Made by a program: the position numbers and the translations under genes. The notes beneath the pieces are model-generated. The model saw nothing but the letters and a program-made list of their open reading frames with translations. It searched no databases and was not told the origin of the DNA. This document shows, one piece after another, positions 42,478-51,195 of a stretch of 64,000 nt of DNA. How positions within the stretch are numbered: the stretch's first letter is position 1; each line of letters begins with the position of its first letter. Source of the stretch: JAWBMQ01 sp038828875 (lineage in GTDB: Archaea > Nanobdellota > Nanobdellia > Woesearchaeales > JAWBMQ01); assembly GCA_038828875.1 (NCBI GenBank), contig JAWBMQ010000005.1, forward strand, positions 1 through 64,000. The letters are read 5' to 3'.

Positions 42478-44253
42478 ATGGAACCTAAATTAAGATCACC
42501 TATTTGTACAGTTATGGGACATGTTGATCACGGAAAATCAACTCTTCTGGATTACATTCGAGGCACAACTATTGTAAATTCAGAACCAGGAGCAATTACT
42601 CAAGCGATAGGAGCATCAATTGTTCCATTGGAAACAATTATGAAGATTTGTGGAAATTTGTTAAATACGAAATATCCTTTAAAATTAAAAATACCTGGTC
42701 TTTTGTTTATAGATACTCCAGGACATGAAGCATTTACAAATCTAAGAAAACGAGGCGGAAGTTTATCAGATTTATCCATTTTAGTTATTGATGTTTTGGA
42801 AGGACCAAAGCAACAAACATTAGAAGCATTAAATATTTTGAAGAAAGATAAAACGCCTTTTGTAGTAGCTGCAAACAAGATTGATCGGATTGAAGGTTTT
42901 AAGGAATTTAGTGATGATTTAATAGATAACATAAATCGTCAAAGTTATGCTACTCAAGAACTCATCGAGAAAAAAATTTATGAAATCGTTGGATGGTTAA
43001 ATGAAAATAATTTAAATGCTGAAAGATTTGATAGAGTTACAGATTTTACAAAAGAAATTGCCGTAGTACCTATAAGTTCAAAAACAGGCCATGGGGTTCC
43101 AGAATTATTAATAATTTTAATGGCTTTAGCTCAAAAGTATTTAACTAATAATTTATTACTTAATGAAACTCAAGCAAGAGGAACGATTTTAGAGGTTAAA
43201 AGAGTTAAAGGAGATTTAATTGCTGCGGATGTTATTCTCTACGATGGAAGTTTGAAAGTTGGAGATGAAATTGTTTTTGGTGCATTGGAAGGACCAAAAA
43301 CTACAACAGTTAGAGGATTATTTATGCCAGCACCTCTAAATGAGATGAGAGATGAAAAAGCAGAATTTATCCCAGTTAAAGAAGTAAGTGCAGCAATAGG
43401 TGTTAGAGTTATTGCAAAAGATTTAGAATTTGCAGTTGCAGGAATGCCTATAGCAACGTTCCAAAATGATGAACAAAAATCAATAGTTGAAAAAGAAATC
43501 AATCAAATACTTAGCGATTTCTTTGTAGATAGTTCTAATGAAGGAGTTGTAGTTAAAGTTGATTCTTTAGGAAGTTTGGATGCTTTGCTTTATATATTGA
43601 AAAAGGAAAATATTCCAATAAAAAAAGCTTCGGTAGGGATGATAAGCAAGAGAGATATAATTGATGCTTCATCAAATGATAAGCCAGAAAATAAAATTAT
43701 AATAGCTTTTAACGTTTCAATGCCTAAGGAATTAGAGAAAGATGTAAAGGATGCAAACATTACTGTAATCGAAGATCGAATAATTTATCATCTCATAGAT
43801 CGGTTATTGGAATTGCAAAAGGAAATTAAAGAAAGAGAAGAGATGAGAATACTTCAAGAGTTGTCAAGTCCTTTTAAAATAAAGGTTCTCAAAGGTTACA
43901 TTTTTAGGCAATCTAATCCTGCAATATTTGGAGTTCAAGTTTTAGGTGGAAAGGTTAAGCCAGGTAGAGTTGTTATGAGAGATGATGGAAAAGTTATTGG
44001 AGTAATCAAAGGAATACAAAAAGAAAAACAAAGCGTTGCTGAAGCATTAAGAAATGAAAGTGTAGCAATTTCTTTAACTAATGCGATTGCAGGTAGGCAT
44101 TTTTTCGAAGAAGACATTTTGTATTCAGACATTAGTGAAAACAACTTTAAGAAACTTAAAGATTTCAAAAAATATCTTACTGAAGATGAAATTGAAATTT
44201 TAAGAGAAATTGCAGAGATAAAGAGAAAAGAGAATCCTATGTGGGGAATTTAA
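42478..44253 (+). CDS. infB: Translation initiation factor aIF5B
   Basis: GTPase of 591 aa from the ATG at 42478; a TTG two codons earlier is less likely. The G domain has GHVDHGKST (14-22), IDTPGHEAF and ANKID. The beta-barrel domain II, alpha-beta-alpha domain III and the C-terminal barrel binding the acceptor end of initiator tRNA follow. It promotes subunit joining. The N-terminus is short, as in archaea, and no intein is present. A TATA-like TTTTTAAAAG close to the start suggests a leaderless mRNA. Confidence 0.96.
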   Translation: MEPKLRSPICTVMGHVDHGKSTLLDYIRGTTIVNSEPGAITQAIGASIVPLETIMKICGNLLNTKYPLKLKIPGLLFIDTPGHEAFTNLRKRGGSLSDLSILVIDVLEGPKQQTLEALNILKKDKTPFVVAANKIDRIEGFKEFSDDLIDNINRQSYATQELIEKKIYEIVGWLNENNLNAERFDRVTDFTKEIAVVPISSKTGHGVPELLIILMALAQKYLTNNLLLNETQARGTILEVKRVKGDLIAADVILYDGSLKVGDEIVFGALEGPKTTTVRGLFMPAPLNEMRDEKAEFIPVKEVSAAIGVRVIAKDLEFAVAGMPIATFQNDEQKSIVEKEINQILSDFFVDSSNEGVVVKVDSLGSLDALLYILKKENIPIKKASVGMISKRDIIDASSNDKPENKIIIAFNVSMPKELEKDVKDANITVIEDRIIYHLIDRLLELQKEIKEREEMRILQELSSPFKIKVLKGYIFRQSNPAIFGVQVLGGKVKPGRVVMRDDGKVIGVIKGIQKEKQSVAEALRNESVAISLTNAIAGRHFFEEDILYSDISENNFKKLKDFKKYLTEDEIEILREIAEIKRKENPMWGI

Positions 44254-44272
44254 GCTTTTATTTTTTATTTAT

Positions 44273-44536
44273 TCAATCAATTTCAAGAGTTAATAACTTT
44301 GCGTTGATTTCTTTTAAAGAATTTAATTCTTCGATTAATTTTTTAATTTCTTTTTCTTTTCCTTCTATGTGAAGAATTATTAAGCCATGATCTTTTTCTT
44401 CTTTTGTTTCGTGAATCCCTAATCTAGTTTTTATAATTTCTCCATATTTGCTTAAAATTTCCTGTAGTTTTATTGCATTTTCTTTTCTATTTTTCAAAAC
44501 CAATCCTATTATGTGATAAAATTTTTTCTTCACCAT
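44273..44536 (-). CDS. TM1266-like ACT-fold small protein
   Basis: Protein of 87 aa from the ATG at 44536; a longer open frame upstream overlaps the divergent MFS promoter and is rejected. The pattern KKKFYHIIGLVLKNRKENA, a KTRLGI turn, GLIILHIEGK and ELNSLKEINAKLLTLEI matches the TM1266 family (putative iron-hydrogenase system regulators, an ACT-like fold). No hydrogenase genes are in the window, so a ligand-sensing role here is unknown. Confidence 0.65.
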   Translation of the reverse strand: MVKKKFYHIIGLVLKNRKENAIKLQEILSKYGEIIKTRLGIHETKEEKDHGLIILHIEGKEKEIKKLIEELNSLKEINAKLLTLEID

Positions 44537-44639
44537 TATTATTGATTTATTAAAATTATATATCTTAAAAATTTTTTGTAATAAGGGGTTTAAAAACTTA
44601 AAAAAATTTATAAAACAAATGATGTTTTTTAAAATCAAA

Positions 44640-45863
44640 ATGGAATTAACGAAAGAAGAAGCAATAAAAATCATTATCTTCTTGGGCATAATTTCTTTGC
44701 TAGGAGATTTAATTTATGAATCCTCTGTTAGTATTAATGGTCAATATTTTAAACTTTTAAATGCTAATGCAATAATTCTTGGAATTGTTTTTGGAGTAGC
44801 TTCATTTTTAGGATATATTTTAAGATTATTGAGTGGATTTTTATCAGATAAAACTAAAGCGTATTTTTTGTTTGCAATGTTTGGTTATGGGTCTATGATT
44901 TTTATTCCGCTGTTGTGCTTGGTTATAGATTGGCGCCTTGCTGCATTTTTTATTGTTTTTGAAAGAATAGGAAAAGCTTTTAGAGCACCAGCAAAAGATA
45001 CTTTACTTTCATTCGCATCCAAAAAAATAGGTACTGGTTTAGGTTTTGGAATTTCTGAAGTTTTAGATCAAATAGGAGCCTTAATTGGTCCATTATTGAT
45101 GAGTGTGTTTTTTACATTTTTTGTAACTGATTTTTCTATAAAAAGTTATCAAAAAGCGTATTCTTTGTTGTTTATTCCTTACGTTTTTTTAATGATTGTT
45201 CTTCTTTTAGTTTATTTTTCTTTAAACCTTAAAGTAGAAAAAAAGACAATAGAAAAAACAAAAATCGAAGATCATTCCTCAAAGAAACTATTCTTATTAT
45301 ATTCTTTTTTTATGTTTTTTACGACTTTCGGTTTGATAAGTTTTTCTCTTGTAGGATATCATTTAAAGAAAAATGCTATCTTCCCAGATAATACAATTCC
45401 GCTATTATATGCTGTAGCAATGATTATAGATGCAGTTTTTGCAATAATTTTAGGAAAATTATATGATAAAGCTATGGAAAAGTCAAAAAATAGAGCATTT
45501 TTTTCACTTTTTACACTTCCTTTTTTAACAATTCTTTTGTTCTTGCTTTTGTTTTCAAACAATATTCTTTTCATTTGGATGGGAATATTTATTTTAGGTT
45601 TAATACTATCATATCATGAAACGATTTCAAAAGCTATAATATCAGATATAACTTTAGAAAGCAAAAGAGGTTTTGCATTTGGATTCTATAATTTCTTGTA
45701 TGGTTTTGCTTTATTGTTAGGTAGTTTGTTAATTGGTTACATATATGAATCCTTTTATGGTTTTTTAATACTTTTTGTTCTAATAACTCAAATAGCTTCT
45801 CTAATTATTTTAATTTTCTTCTTTAAGGAATTGAATTTAAAATATAACAAAATTAAAAATTAG
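44640..45863 (+). CDS. Major facilitator superfamily transporter
   Basis: Protein of 407 aa from the ATG at 44640, which lies about 25 nt after a TTTATAAAA TATA box; a frame starting 21 nt earlier is less likely. Twelve membrane helices carry MFS loops (LRLLSGFLSDKTKAYF; LGKLYDKAMEKSKNR) and the FERIGKAFRAPAKDTLLS element seen in bacterial and archaeal MFS proteins of unknown substrate. It is unrelated in detail to the MFS at 40751. Confidence 0.8.
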   Translation: MELTKEEAIKIIIFLGIISLLGDLIYESSVSINGQYFKLLNANAIILGIVFGVASFLGYILRLLSGFLSDKTKAYFLFAMFGYGSMIFIPLLCLVIDWRLAAFFIVFERIGKAFRAPAKDTLLSFASKKIGTGLGFGISEVLDQIGALIGPLLMSVFFTFFVTDFSIKSYQKAYSLLFIPYVFLMIVLLLVYFSLNLKVEKKTIEKTKIEDHSSKKLFLLYSFFMFFTTFGLISFSLVGYHLKKNAIFPDNTIPLLYAVAMIIDAVFAIILGKLYDKAMEKSKNRAFFSLFTLPFLTILLFLLLFSNNILFIWMGIFILGLILSYHETISKAIISDITLESKRGFAFGFYNFLYGFALLLGSLLIGYIYESFYGFLILFVLITQIASLIILIFFFKELNLKYNKIKN

Positions 45864-45922
45864 ATGAGAAAATAAAAAACTCAAATAAAAATTTTTTAAA
45901 TGTTTGAATATTTCAAGAGAAA

Positions 45923-47893
45923 ATGATTGTTGGAAAGATTGTTGGTAAAACTACTACTGTAAAATTTGAATTTGAAATAAGCAAAGAAGTTTTTAAATAT
46001 GAATACGTTCAAGTTTATCATGAAAAATACGGTTATGTTCTAGCGCAAATTTATGAGATTGAAGTTTATGATAAAAGATCAATTGCAAAATGCATAGTTC
46101 TTGGATATCTAGATAATGGAATTTTAAAATCTATAAAAAGTCCATTGATGCCTAATTCAGAAGTTCTTAAAGCAAGTGAAAAAGAAGTTAGCAATTTTTT
46201 AAAGTTGAATGAGAATGGGCTTTACGTAGGTTTGTTGAGAGATTCAAGTATTCCTATATATTTGGATTTAGAAAAAGTGATAAGTAAGCATTTAGCAATC
46301 ATTGCAAAAACAGGAGCTGGAAAAAGCTATACAGTGGGAGTTATTTTAGAAGAATTGATTGAAAAAGGGATTCCTGTTTTGATAATAGATGTTCATGGGG
46401 AATACGAAACTTTAGCTTTTGAAAACGATGAAGAAAACGATTTAAAGAACATGTCTAAATTTAACATAAAACCCCAATCTTATGCAGGAAAGATAGTTCA
46501 ATATGGTAATATTAATTTTACTTCGTCAATTCCATTAGTGCTTAAAGATAATTTCAACGTTCAGCAATTATTAAGAATTTTCAGCGATTTAAATTCTACT
46601 CAGCAAGGAATTCTTTTTGAAGCAATTTCAAATGCAGAGGAAATTTCTTTGCAAGAATTGTACTTTTCATTGAATCAATTAGAGAGTAATAAAAAGTGGT
46701 CTTTAATTGCAATGATTGATGAAATCAAAAAGTTAGGAATTTTTTCTAAAAATAATGTTCCATATAATGAATTAATACAATTGAACCGAGCATCAATAAT
46801 AAATTTGAAAGGTTTTGATCCAAGAATTCAAGAGATTATAGTTTATAAGCTTCTTTATGATTTGTTTGAGTTAAGAAAGATAAATGCAATTCCTCCTTTC
46901 TTTTTAGTCCTTGAAGAAGCACATAATTTTTGTCCTGAACGAAATTTTGGAGAGAAAATTTCTTCAGAAATAATAAGAACAATAGCTTCAGAAGGAAGAA
47001 AATTTGGTACTGGAATTTGTGTAGTTTCACAAAGACCTAGTAGGATCGATAAAAATGTTTTAAGTCAATGCAATACTCAAATAATAATGAAAGTTACAAA
47101 TCCTAATGATTTAAAATCGATTGTTCAATCAGTAGAAGGAATTTATGAAAATGTTGAAGATGAATTGAAAAATTTGCAAATAGGACAAGCGTTGATTACT
47201 GGAATTTTAGATGTTCCTTTAATTGTAGAAATTCGTCCTAGAAAGTCTAAACATGGAGGTAAAGCTAAACTCTTGGTAAATGAAGAAGCACAAATAACCA
47301 ATAAGATTGAAGAGTTCAAGAAGAAGGAGATAATACCAATAATTTTACCTAAAATTTCAGAAAATGATGTTCTTCTGATGAATAAAGATGCAAAAAAAGT
47401 TATAAAAAATTTAATTCCTATTGTTCTTTTTGACTGTTCTGAAGGAAATAAAAAATACAGATTGATGTTTGAACTGTTAGATGGGAAATTAGTTTATGAT
47501 TATAACTTTTTCAAAACTAAAAGGTTGCCAGATTTAAGTGATTTAAGTATGAAAGAAATTAAAGTGTTAGAAGCTGCTTTTTTGTTAAACGAATTTACTT
47601 TAGATGAATTATCTAAAAAGGTTAAAATTTTAGATCTAACTTTAGTAATAAAATCTTTGATTAAGAAAAATTTTATTTTGGAAAAGAATTCTAAGTATGT
47701 TTTAAATGATGAATTTGTATTTTCTGAATTGAGTAATTTCGATATCTTAGAGAATTTTGAATATTTAGAAATTAGCTATGATAAAAAATTTGATAAAAAA
47801 ATAAATTTAGATAAGCTAAAATCAGAATTGTCAAAATACACAACAATAATAGCCCAGCAAGAAGGATATTTGTTAAATTATTCTATAGAATAA
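45923..47893 (+). CDS. HerA-type ATPase with C-terminal winged-helix-like extension
   Basis: Protein of 656 aa. N-terminal HAS-barrel-like part (1-120), Walker A AKTGAGKS (128-135), LIIDVHGEYETL after the following strand, Walker B FFLVLEEAHNFCP, and TIASEGRKFGTGICVVSQRPSRIDK with the sensor/arginine region. About 150 extra C-terminal residues contain a possible winged helix (MKEIKVLEAAFLLNEFTLDEL...). No NurA gene is adjacent. It is the second HerA-like gene of this window, less like the 8543 gene than like stand-alone archaeal HerA helicases. Confidence 0.9.
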   Translation: MIVGKIVGKTTTVKFEFEISKEVFKYEYVQVYHEKYGYVLAQIYEIEVYDKRSIAKCIVLGYLDNGILKSIKSPLMPNSEVLKASEKEVSNFLKLNENGLYVGLLRDSSIPIYLDLEKVISKHLAIIAKTGAGKSYTVGVILEELIEKGIPVLIIDVHGEYETLAFENDEENDLKNMSKFNIKPQSYAGKIVQYGNINFTSSIPLVLKDNFNVQQLLRIFSDLNSTQQGILFEAISNAEEISLQELYFSLNQLESNKKWSLIAMIDEIKKLGIFSKNNVPYNELIQLNRASIINLKGFDPRIQEIIVYKLLYDLFELRKINAIPPFFLVLEEAHNFCPERNFGEKISSEIIRTIASEGRKFGTGICVVSQRPSRIDKNVLSQCNTQIIMKVTNPNDLKSIVQSVEGIYENVEDELKNLQIGQALITGILDVPLIVEIRPRKSKHGGKAKLLVNEEAQITNKIEEFKKKEIIPIILPKISENDVLLMNKDAKKVIKNLIPIVLFDCSEGNKKYRLMFELLDGKLVYDYNFFKTKRLPDLSDLSMKEIKVLEAAFLLNEFTLDELSKKVKILDLTLVIKSLIKKNFILEKNSKYVLNDEFVFSELSNFDILENFEYLEISYDKKFDKKINLDKLKSELSKYTTIIAQQEGYLLNYSIE

Positions 47894-47894
47894 A

Positions 47895-48419
47895 TTAAAA
47901 AAAATTCAATTTCTTAAATCTGAAAATTTTGTTCATAATTTTCATTGGAAATTTTGATAACCAAACATTGTAGATTGAAATTAAATCGTTGTACCTTTGT
48001 CTCTTTTCTTCAATGCTAGTTTCTAAAGATTGAATATTTTTTTGTAGCTTTAAAAATTCAGGTAGTTTTGAAAAGTTAGGATGACTTTCTGCTCTTTTAA
48101 GAAATTTTTTTAACAATTGATTTGTTTTTTTATAATATTCTGATTTTTGTGTTATGGTTTCTAATTTTTCAAATAATATTTGCATTTTTTCATATTCACT
48201 TATTAAATCTTTAAAATAATCTTCATATCCTTTTTTTGCAACATTTATTAAGCTTACAAGTTCTATGTTTCTTTCTTTAAGAATATGATTTATCTTACTT
48301 TCAAAATTTTTAATTCTTCTTAAAAGGTTGATTGTTATGAAATAATAAATCAAGAAAAACATCACAATTCCAGCAGCCAAAAAGATTAACAAAGTAGGTC
48401 CTAATAATAGTTTAGACAT
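47895..48419 (-). CDS. LemA family membrane protein
   Basis: Protein of 174 aa from the ATG at 48419, about 25 nt from a TTTATAAAT box; an ATG 18 nt earlier is possible. One N-terminal membrane helix is followed by a long helical domain with the LemA pattern: SHPNFSKLPEFLKLQKNIQSLE, EEKRQRYNDLISIYNVWLSKFP. Function of the family is not established. It ends next to the convergent HerA gene. Confidence 0.8.
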   Translation of the reverse strand: MSKLLLGPTLLIFLAAGIVMFFLIYYFITINLLRRIKNFESKINHILKERNIELVSLINVAKKGYEDYFKDLISEYEKMQILFEKLETITQKSEYYKKTNQLLKKFLKRAESHPNFSKLPEFLKLQKNIQSLETSIEEKRQRYNDLISIYNVWLSKFPMKIMNKIFRFKKLNFF

Positions 48420-48491
48420 CTTAAAAAAAATAATCAATCCTTATTTATAAATTTTTACTTACCTTTAAATATATTTTTTATTTTTTATTTT

Positions 48492-49280
48492 TTATTCAAG
48501 TTTTTTAGTAAATAATCCAACTGAAATTCCAATGAGAAGGAAAATAATACTACTTAGGTTGAATTTCATAAAGCTAATTGGCAAATACAATCCTCCGAAG
48601 ATTAAACCAATTATAAAGCTCAAAGTTTCTTTGTGATAATTTTTCAGCAAAACCTTTATTATTTTAATCATGACAACTAGTCCAAGTGCTATTCCAATTA
48701 TAAAATATAGAAATCTTAATGAGAGTTCATTAATTAATGAAATTACGGTTTCATATTGATTTAGCATAACTAAAACATAACTTCCAGAAATGCCGGGCAA
48801 AAGCATTGCACACATAGCTAAAAATCCTGAGATAAATAGAATAAAATTAGAATGATTGTTTATGTTTAGACTTATAATTCCTGTTAAAACTCCAGCTAAT
48901 AAGCCTAAAAGCATAAAATAATAGTTTTTAATTCCTTTGAAAATTTTTTTATTTTTGTTTATAATTAATAAGCCGCTTATTGCAATGAGTCCAACAATAA
49001 GTGCATAAATTTCACTTTTATAATTATTTAACATGATTTTCATCAGTTTAGAAAATAGGAAGATTCCAACTAAAACACCAGTATAAAGATTAGCAAGGAA
49101 TAATAATTCTTTAGAAAACATCCTTTTTTTAAACAGATTTTTTACAACATAATCCCAAGAGTGAATAAATTTTTCATAAAAATTTAGCAAAACAGCAACA
49201 GTAGCTCCGGAAATACCAGGAAGAACATCAGCAAAACCCATGATGATTCCATTTAAAAAAAGTTTGAAATCAAATTTCAT
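48492..49280 (-). CDS. DUF368 family polyprenyl-phosphate transporter-like protein
   Basis: Protein of 262 aa with about eight membrane helices. It carries both DUF368 signatures: GFADVLPGISGATVAVLLNFYE near the N-terminus and its internal repeat MLLPGISGSYVLVMLNQYE. Bacterial DUF368 (PopT) proteins recycle undecaprenyl phosphate. Here dolichyl phosphate used for surface glycosylation is the likely equivalent (inference). It is divergent from the ABCE1 gene with about 50 nt between them. Confidence 0.85.
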   Translation of the reverse strand: MKFDFKLFLNGIIMGFADVLPGISGATVAVLLNFYEKFIHSWDYVVKNLFKKRMFSKELLFLANLYTGVLVGIFLFSKLMKIMLNNYKSEIYALIVGLIAISGLLIINKNKKIFKGIKNYYFMLLGLLAGVLTGIISLNINNHSNFILFISGFLAMCAMLLPGISGSYVLVMLNQYETVISLINELSLRFLYFIIGIALGLVVMIKIIKVLLKNYHKETLSFIIGLIFGGLYLPISFMKFNLSSIIFLLIGISVGLFTKKLE

Positions 49281-49331
49281 AAGAGTAGAAATAGCATTAA
49301 ATTTTTAAGTATTTCTTTTTTTACAAAAAGC

Positions 49332-51080
49332 ATGAGAATTGCAGTAGTACACAAAGAAAAATGTAAATTATGGCATGGATGTAATTTTTTATGTCAGCAA
49401 TATTGTCCAGTAGCAAGAAATGGAGCAGAAATTATAAAAGAAGAAAACGGAAAACCAATAATTAATGAAGAATTGTGCATAGGTTGTGGTATTTGTGTAA
49501 ATCGTTGCCCTTATGAAGCTTTGAGTATAATCAATTTGCCTGAAGCTTTGAAAATTACACCTGTTCATAGATATGGTAATAATGGTTTCGAATTGTTTAA
49601 TCTTCCAGCTCCTCGATTTGGTGCTATAGTTGGTATTTTAGGAGTTAATGGAATTGGTAAATCAACGATTTTCAAAATTTTGAGTAAAACATTACAGCCT
49701 AACTTTGCAAACTTCGATGTTAAATTTCAAAATTCTTTTGAAAAATTATCAGAACTTTTCAAAGGAAGAGAAGAGCAAACAATTTTTCTAAAACTAAAAG
49801 AAATAAATTCTATAGCATACAAAATTCAAGATATTGATCTTTTAGTCAAACATTATGGAGAAAAATCAGTAGAAGAACTTTTAAAATCTGCAGATCAAAG
49901 GAATCGTTTTTCAGAAATCGTTGAAAGATTAAACTTAAGTAAAATCTTATCTAGAAAAGTTAATCAATTAAGTGGTGGTGAGTTGCAAAAGATGTTAATT
50001 GCAGCTACTGCATTAAGAGATGCAAAGCTTTATCTTTATGATGAACCTAGTTCTTATTTGGACATCAAAGAGAGGCTTTTAGTTGCTAAATTTTTGAGAG
50101 AAGAATTAAGAGAAGATATTGGAATCATTGTAGTAGAGCATGATCTAATTATGTTAGATTATTTAGCAGATTACATTTACATTTTATACGGAAAAGCAAA
50201 AGAATATGGTATTGTTTCAAAGATAAAAACTTCTAAAGTAGGTATAAATGAATTTCTTGATGGTTATTTGAAAGAAGAGAATATGAGGTTTAGAGAATAT
50301 CCTTTGAAATTTATAGATAAAACAGAACACACGAAGGTAGAAAGAAAAAAATTGATTAGTTGGTCAAACTTAAAAATTTCTCAAGGAGACTTTAATTTAG
50401 AAATGCAACCTGGTGAACTTTATGATTCAGAAGTAATTGGAATTTTAGGAGAAAATGGAATTGGGAAAACAACCTTCGTTAAAGCTTTAGCAGGATTAGT
50501 TAAGTATGAAGGGAGTATTGATAATAAGTTGAAAATTTCTTATAAGCCACAATATTTAGAAATAAAAGAAAATATTCCTGTTGCAATGTTCTTAAAAGAT
50601 GCAATTACCAATTATTCAAAAGAGTTAATTAGACCATTAAATGTAGAACCATTATTGCAAAAGAATTTAAACGAATTAAGTGGAGGAGAGTTACAGAAAG
50701 TATTTATCGTTAAAGCTTTAAGTGAAAATGCAGATGTTTATTTACTTGATGAACCAACAGCATATCTTGATGTAGAAGAAAGAATACGCATTGCAAAATT
50801 GCTAATAGATTTCTTATTTGTAAACGGAAAGAGTGCTATAGTTATTGATCACGATATTATGTTTATAAATTATATTAGCAATAGAATAATTGTTTTCAAA
50901 GGAGAAAAATCAAAACAAGGATATGGAAGTAGTGTAATGAATGTTGAAGATGGGATTAATGATTTTCTTTCTTTCTTAAACATAACAGTAAGAAAAGATC
51001 CAGAATCCAAAAGACCTAGAATAAATAAGGAAGGAAGTAGATTAGATAAATTACAAAAGGAAAAAGGTAAATTTTTCTAA
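49332..51080 (+). CDS. Ribosome recycling ATPase ABCE1/Rli1
   Basis: Protein of 582 aa. The two [4Fe-4S] sites are complete: C11, C17, C21, C25 and C49, C52, C55, C59. Two ABC domains follow, with Walker A GVNGIGKST and GENGIGKTT, signatures LSGGELQK in both, and Walker B YLYDEPSSYLD and YLLDEPTAYLD. The hinge region is present. It splits 70S ribosomes after termination with aRF1/Pelota. The start matches a leaderless promoter. Confidence 0.97.
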   Translation: MRIAVVHKEKCKLWHGCNFLCQQYCPVARNGAEIIKEENGKPIINEELCIGCGICVNRCPYEALSIINLPEALKITPVHRYGNNGFELFNLPAPRFGAIVGILGVNGIGKSTIFKILSKTLQPNFANFDVKFQNSFEKLSELFKGREEQTIFLKLKEINSIAYKIQDIDLLVKHYGEKSVEELLKSADQRNRFSEIVERLNLSKILSRKVNQLSGGELQKMLIAATALRDAKLYLYDEPSSYLDIKERLLVAKFLREELREDIGIIVVEHDLIMLDYLADYIYILYGKAKEYGIVSKIKTSKVGINEFLDGYLKEENMRFREYPLKFIDKTEHTKVERKKLISWSNLKISQGDFNLEMQPGELYDSEVIGILGENGIGKTTFVKALAGLVKYEGSIDNKLKISYKPQYLEIKENIPVAMFLKDAITNYSKELIRPLNVEPLLQKNLNELSGGELQKVFIVKALSENADVYLLDEPTAYLDVEERIRIAKLLIDFLFVNGKSAIVIDHDIMFINYISNRIIVFKGEKSKQGYGSSVMNVEDGINDFLSFLNITVRKDPESKRPRINKEGSRLDKLQKEKGKFF

Positions 51081-51102
51081 TTATTTTAAAGGATGTTAAA
51101 CT

Positions 51103-51195
51103 ATGTCTTTTAGCAGAATTTTAAATTCAGTATACAATAAAATAACAATAGCATTAATAGAAGGAAAAGCGATTAGAATAGAAAAAATTAATTAA
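51103..51195 (+). CDS. Possible 30-aa small protein
   Basis: Frame MSFSRILNSVYNKITIALIE..., beginning 22 nt after the ABCE1 stop behind AAAGGATG, and overlapping the convergent P-type ATPase stop by 4 nt. The sequence is mildly amphipathic. It could be a real small gene, a leftover, or chance; there is no homology I can name. Confidence 0.3.
   Translation: MSFSRILNSVYNKITIALIEGKAIRIEKIN

Noticed and set aside
44537..44689. N-terminal extension of the TM1266-like protein
   Set aside because: It would cover the promoter and start of the divergent MFS gene; family length fits the ATG at 44536.
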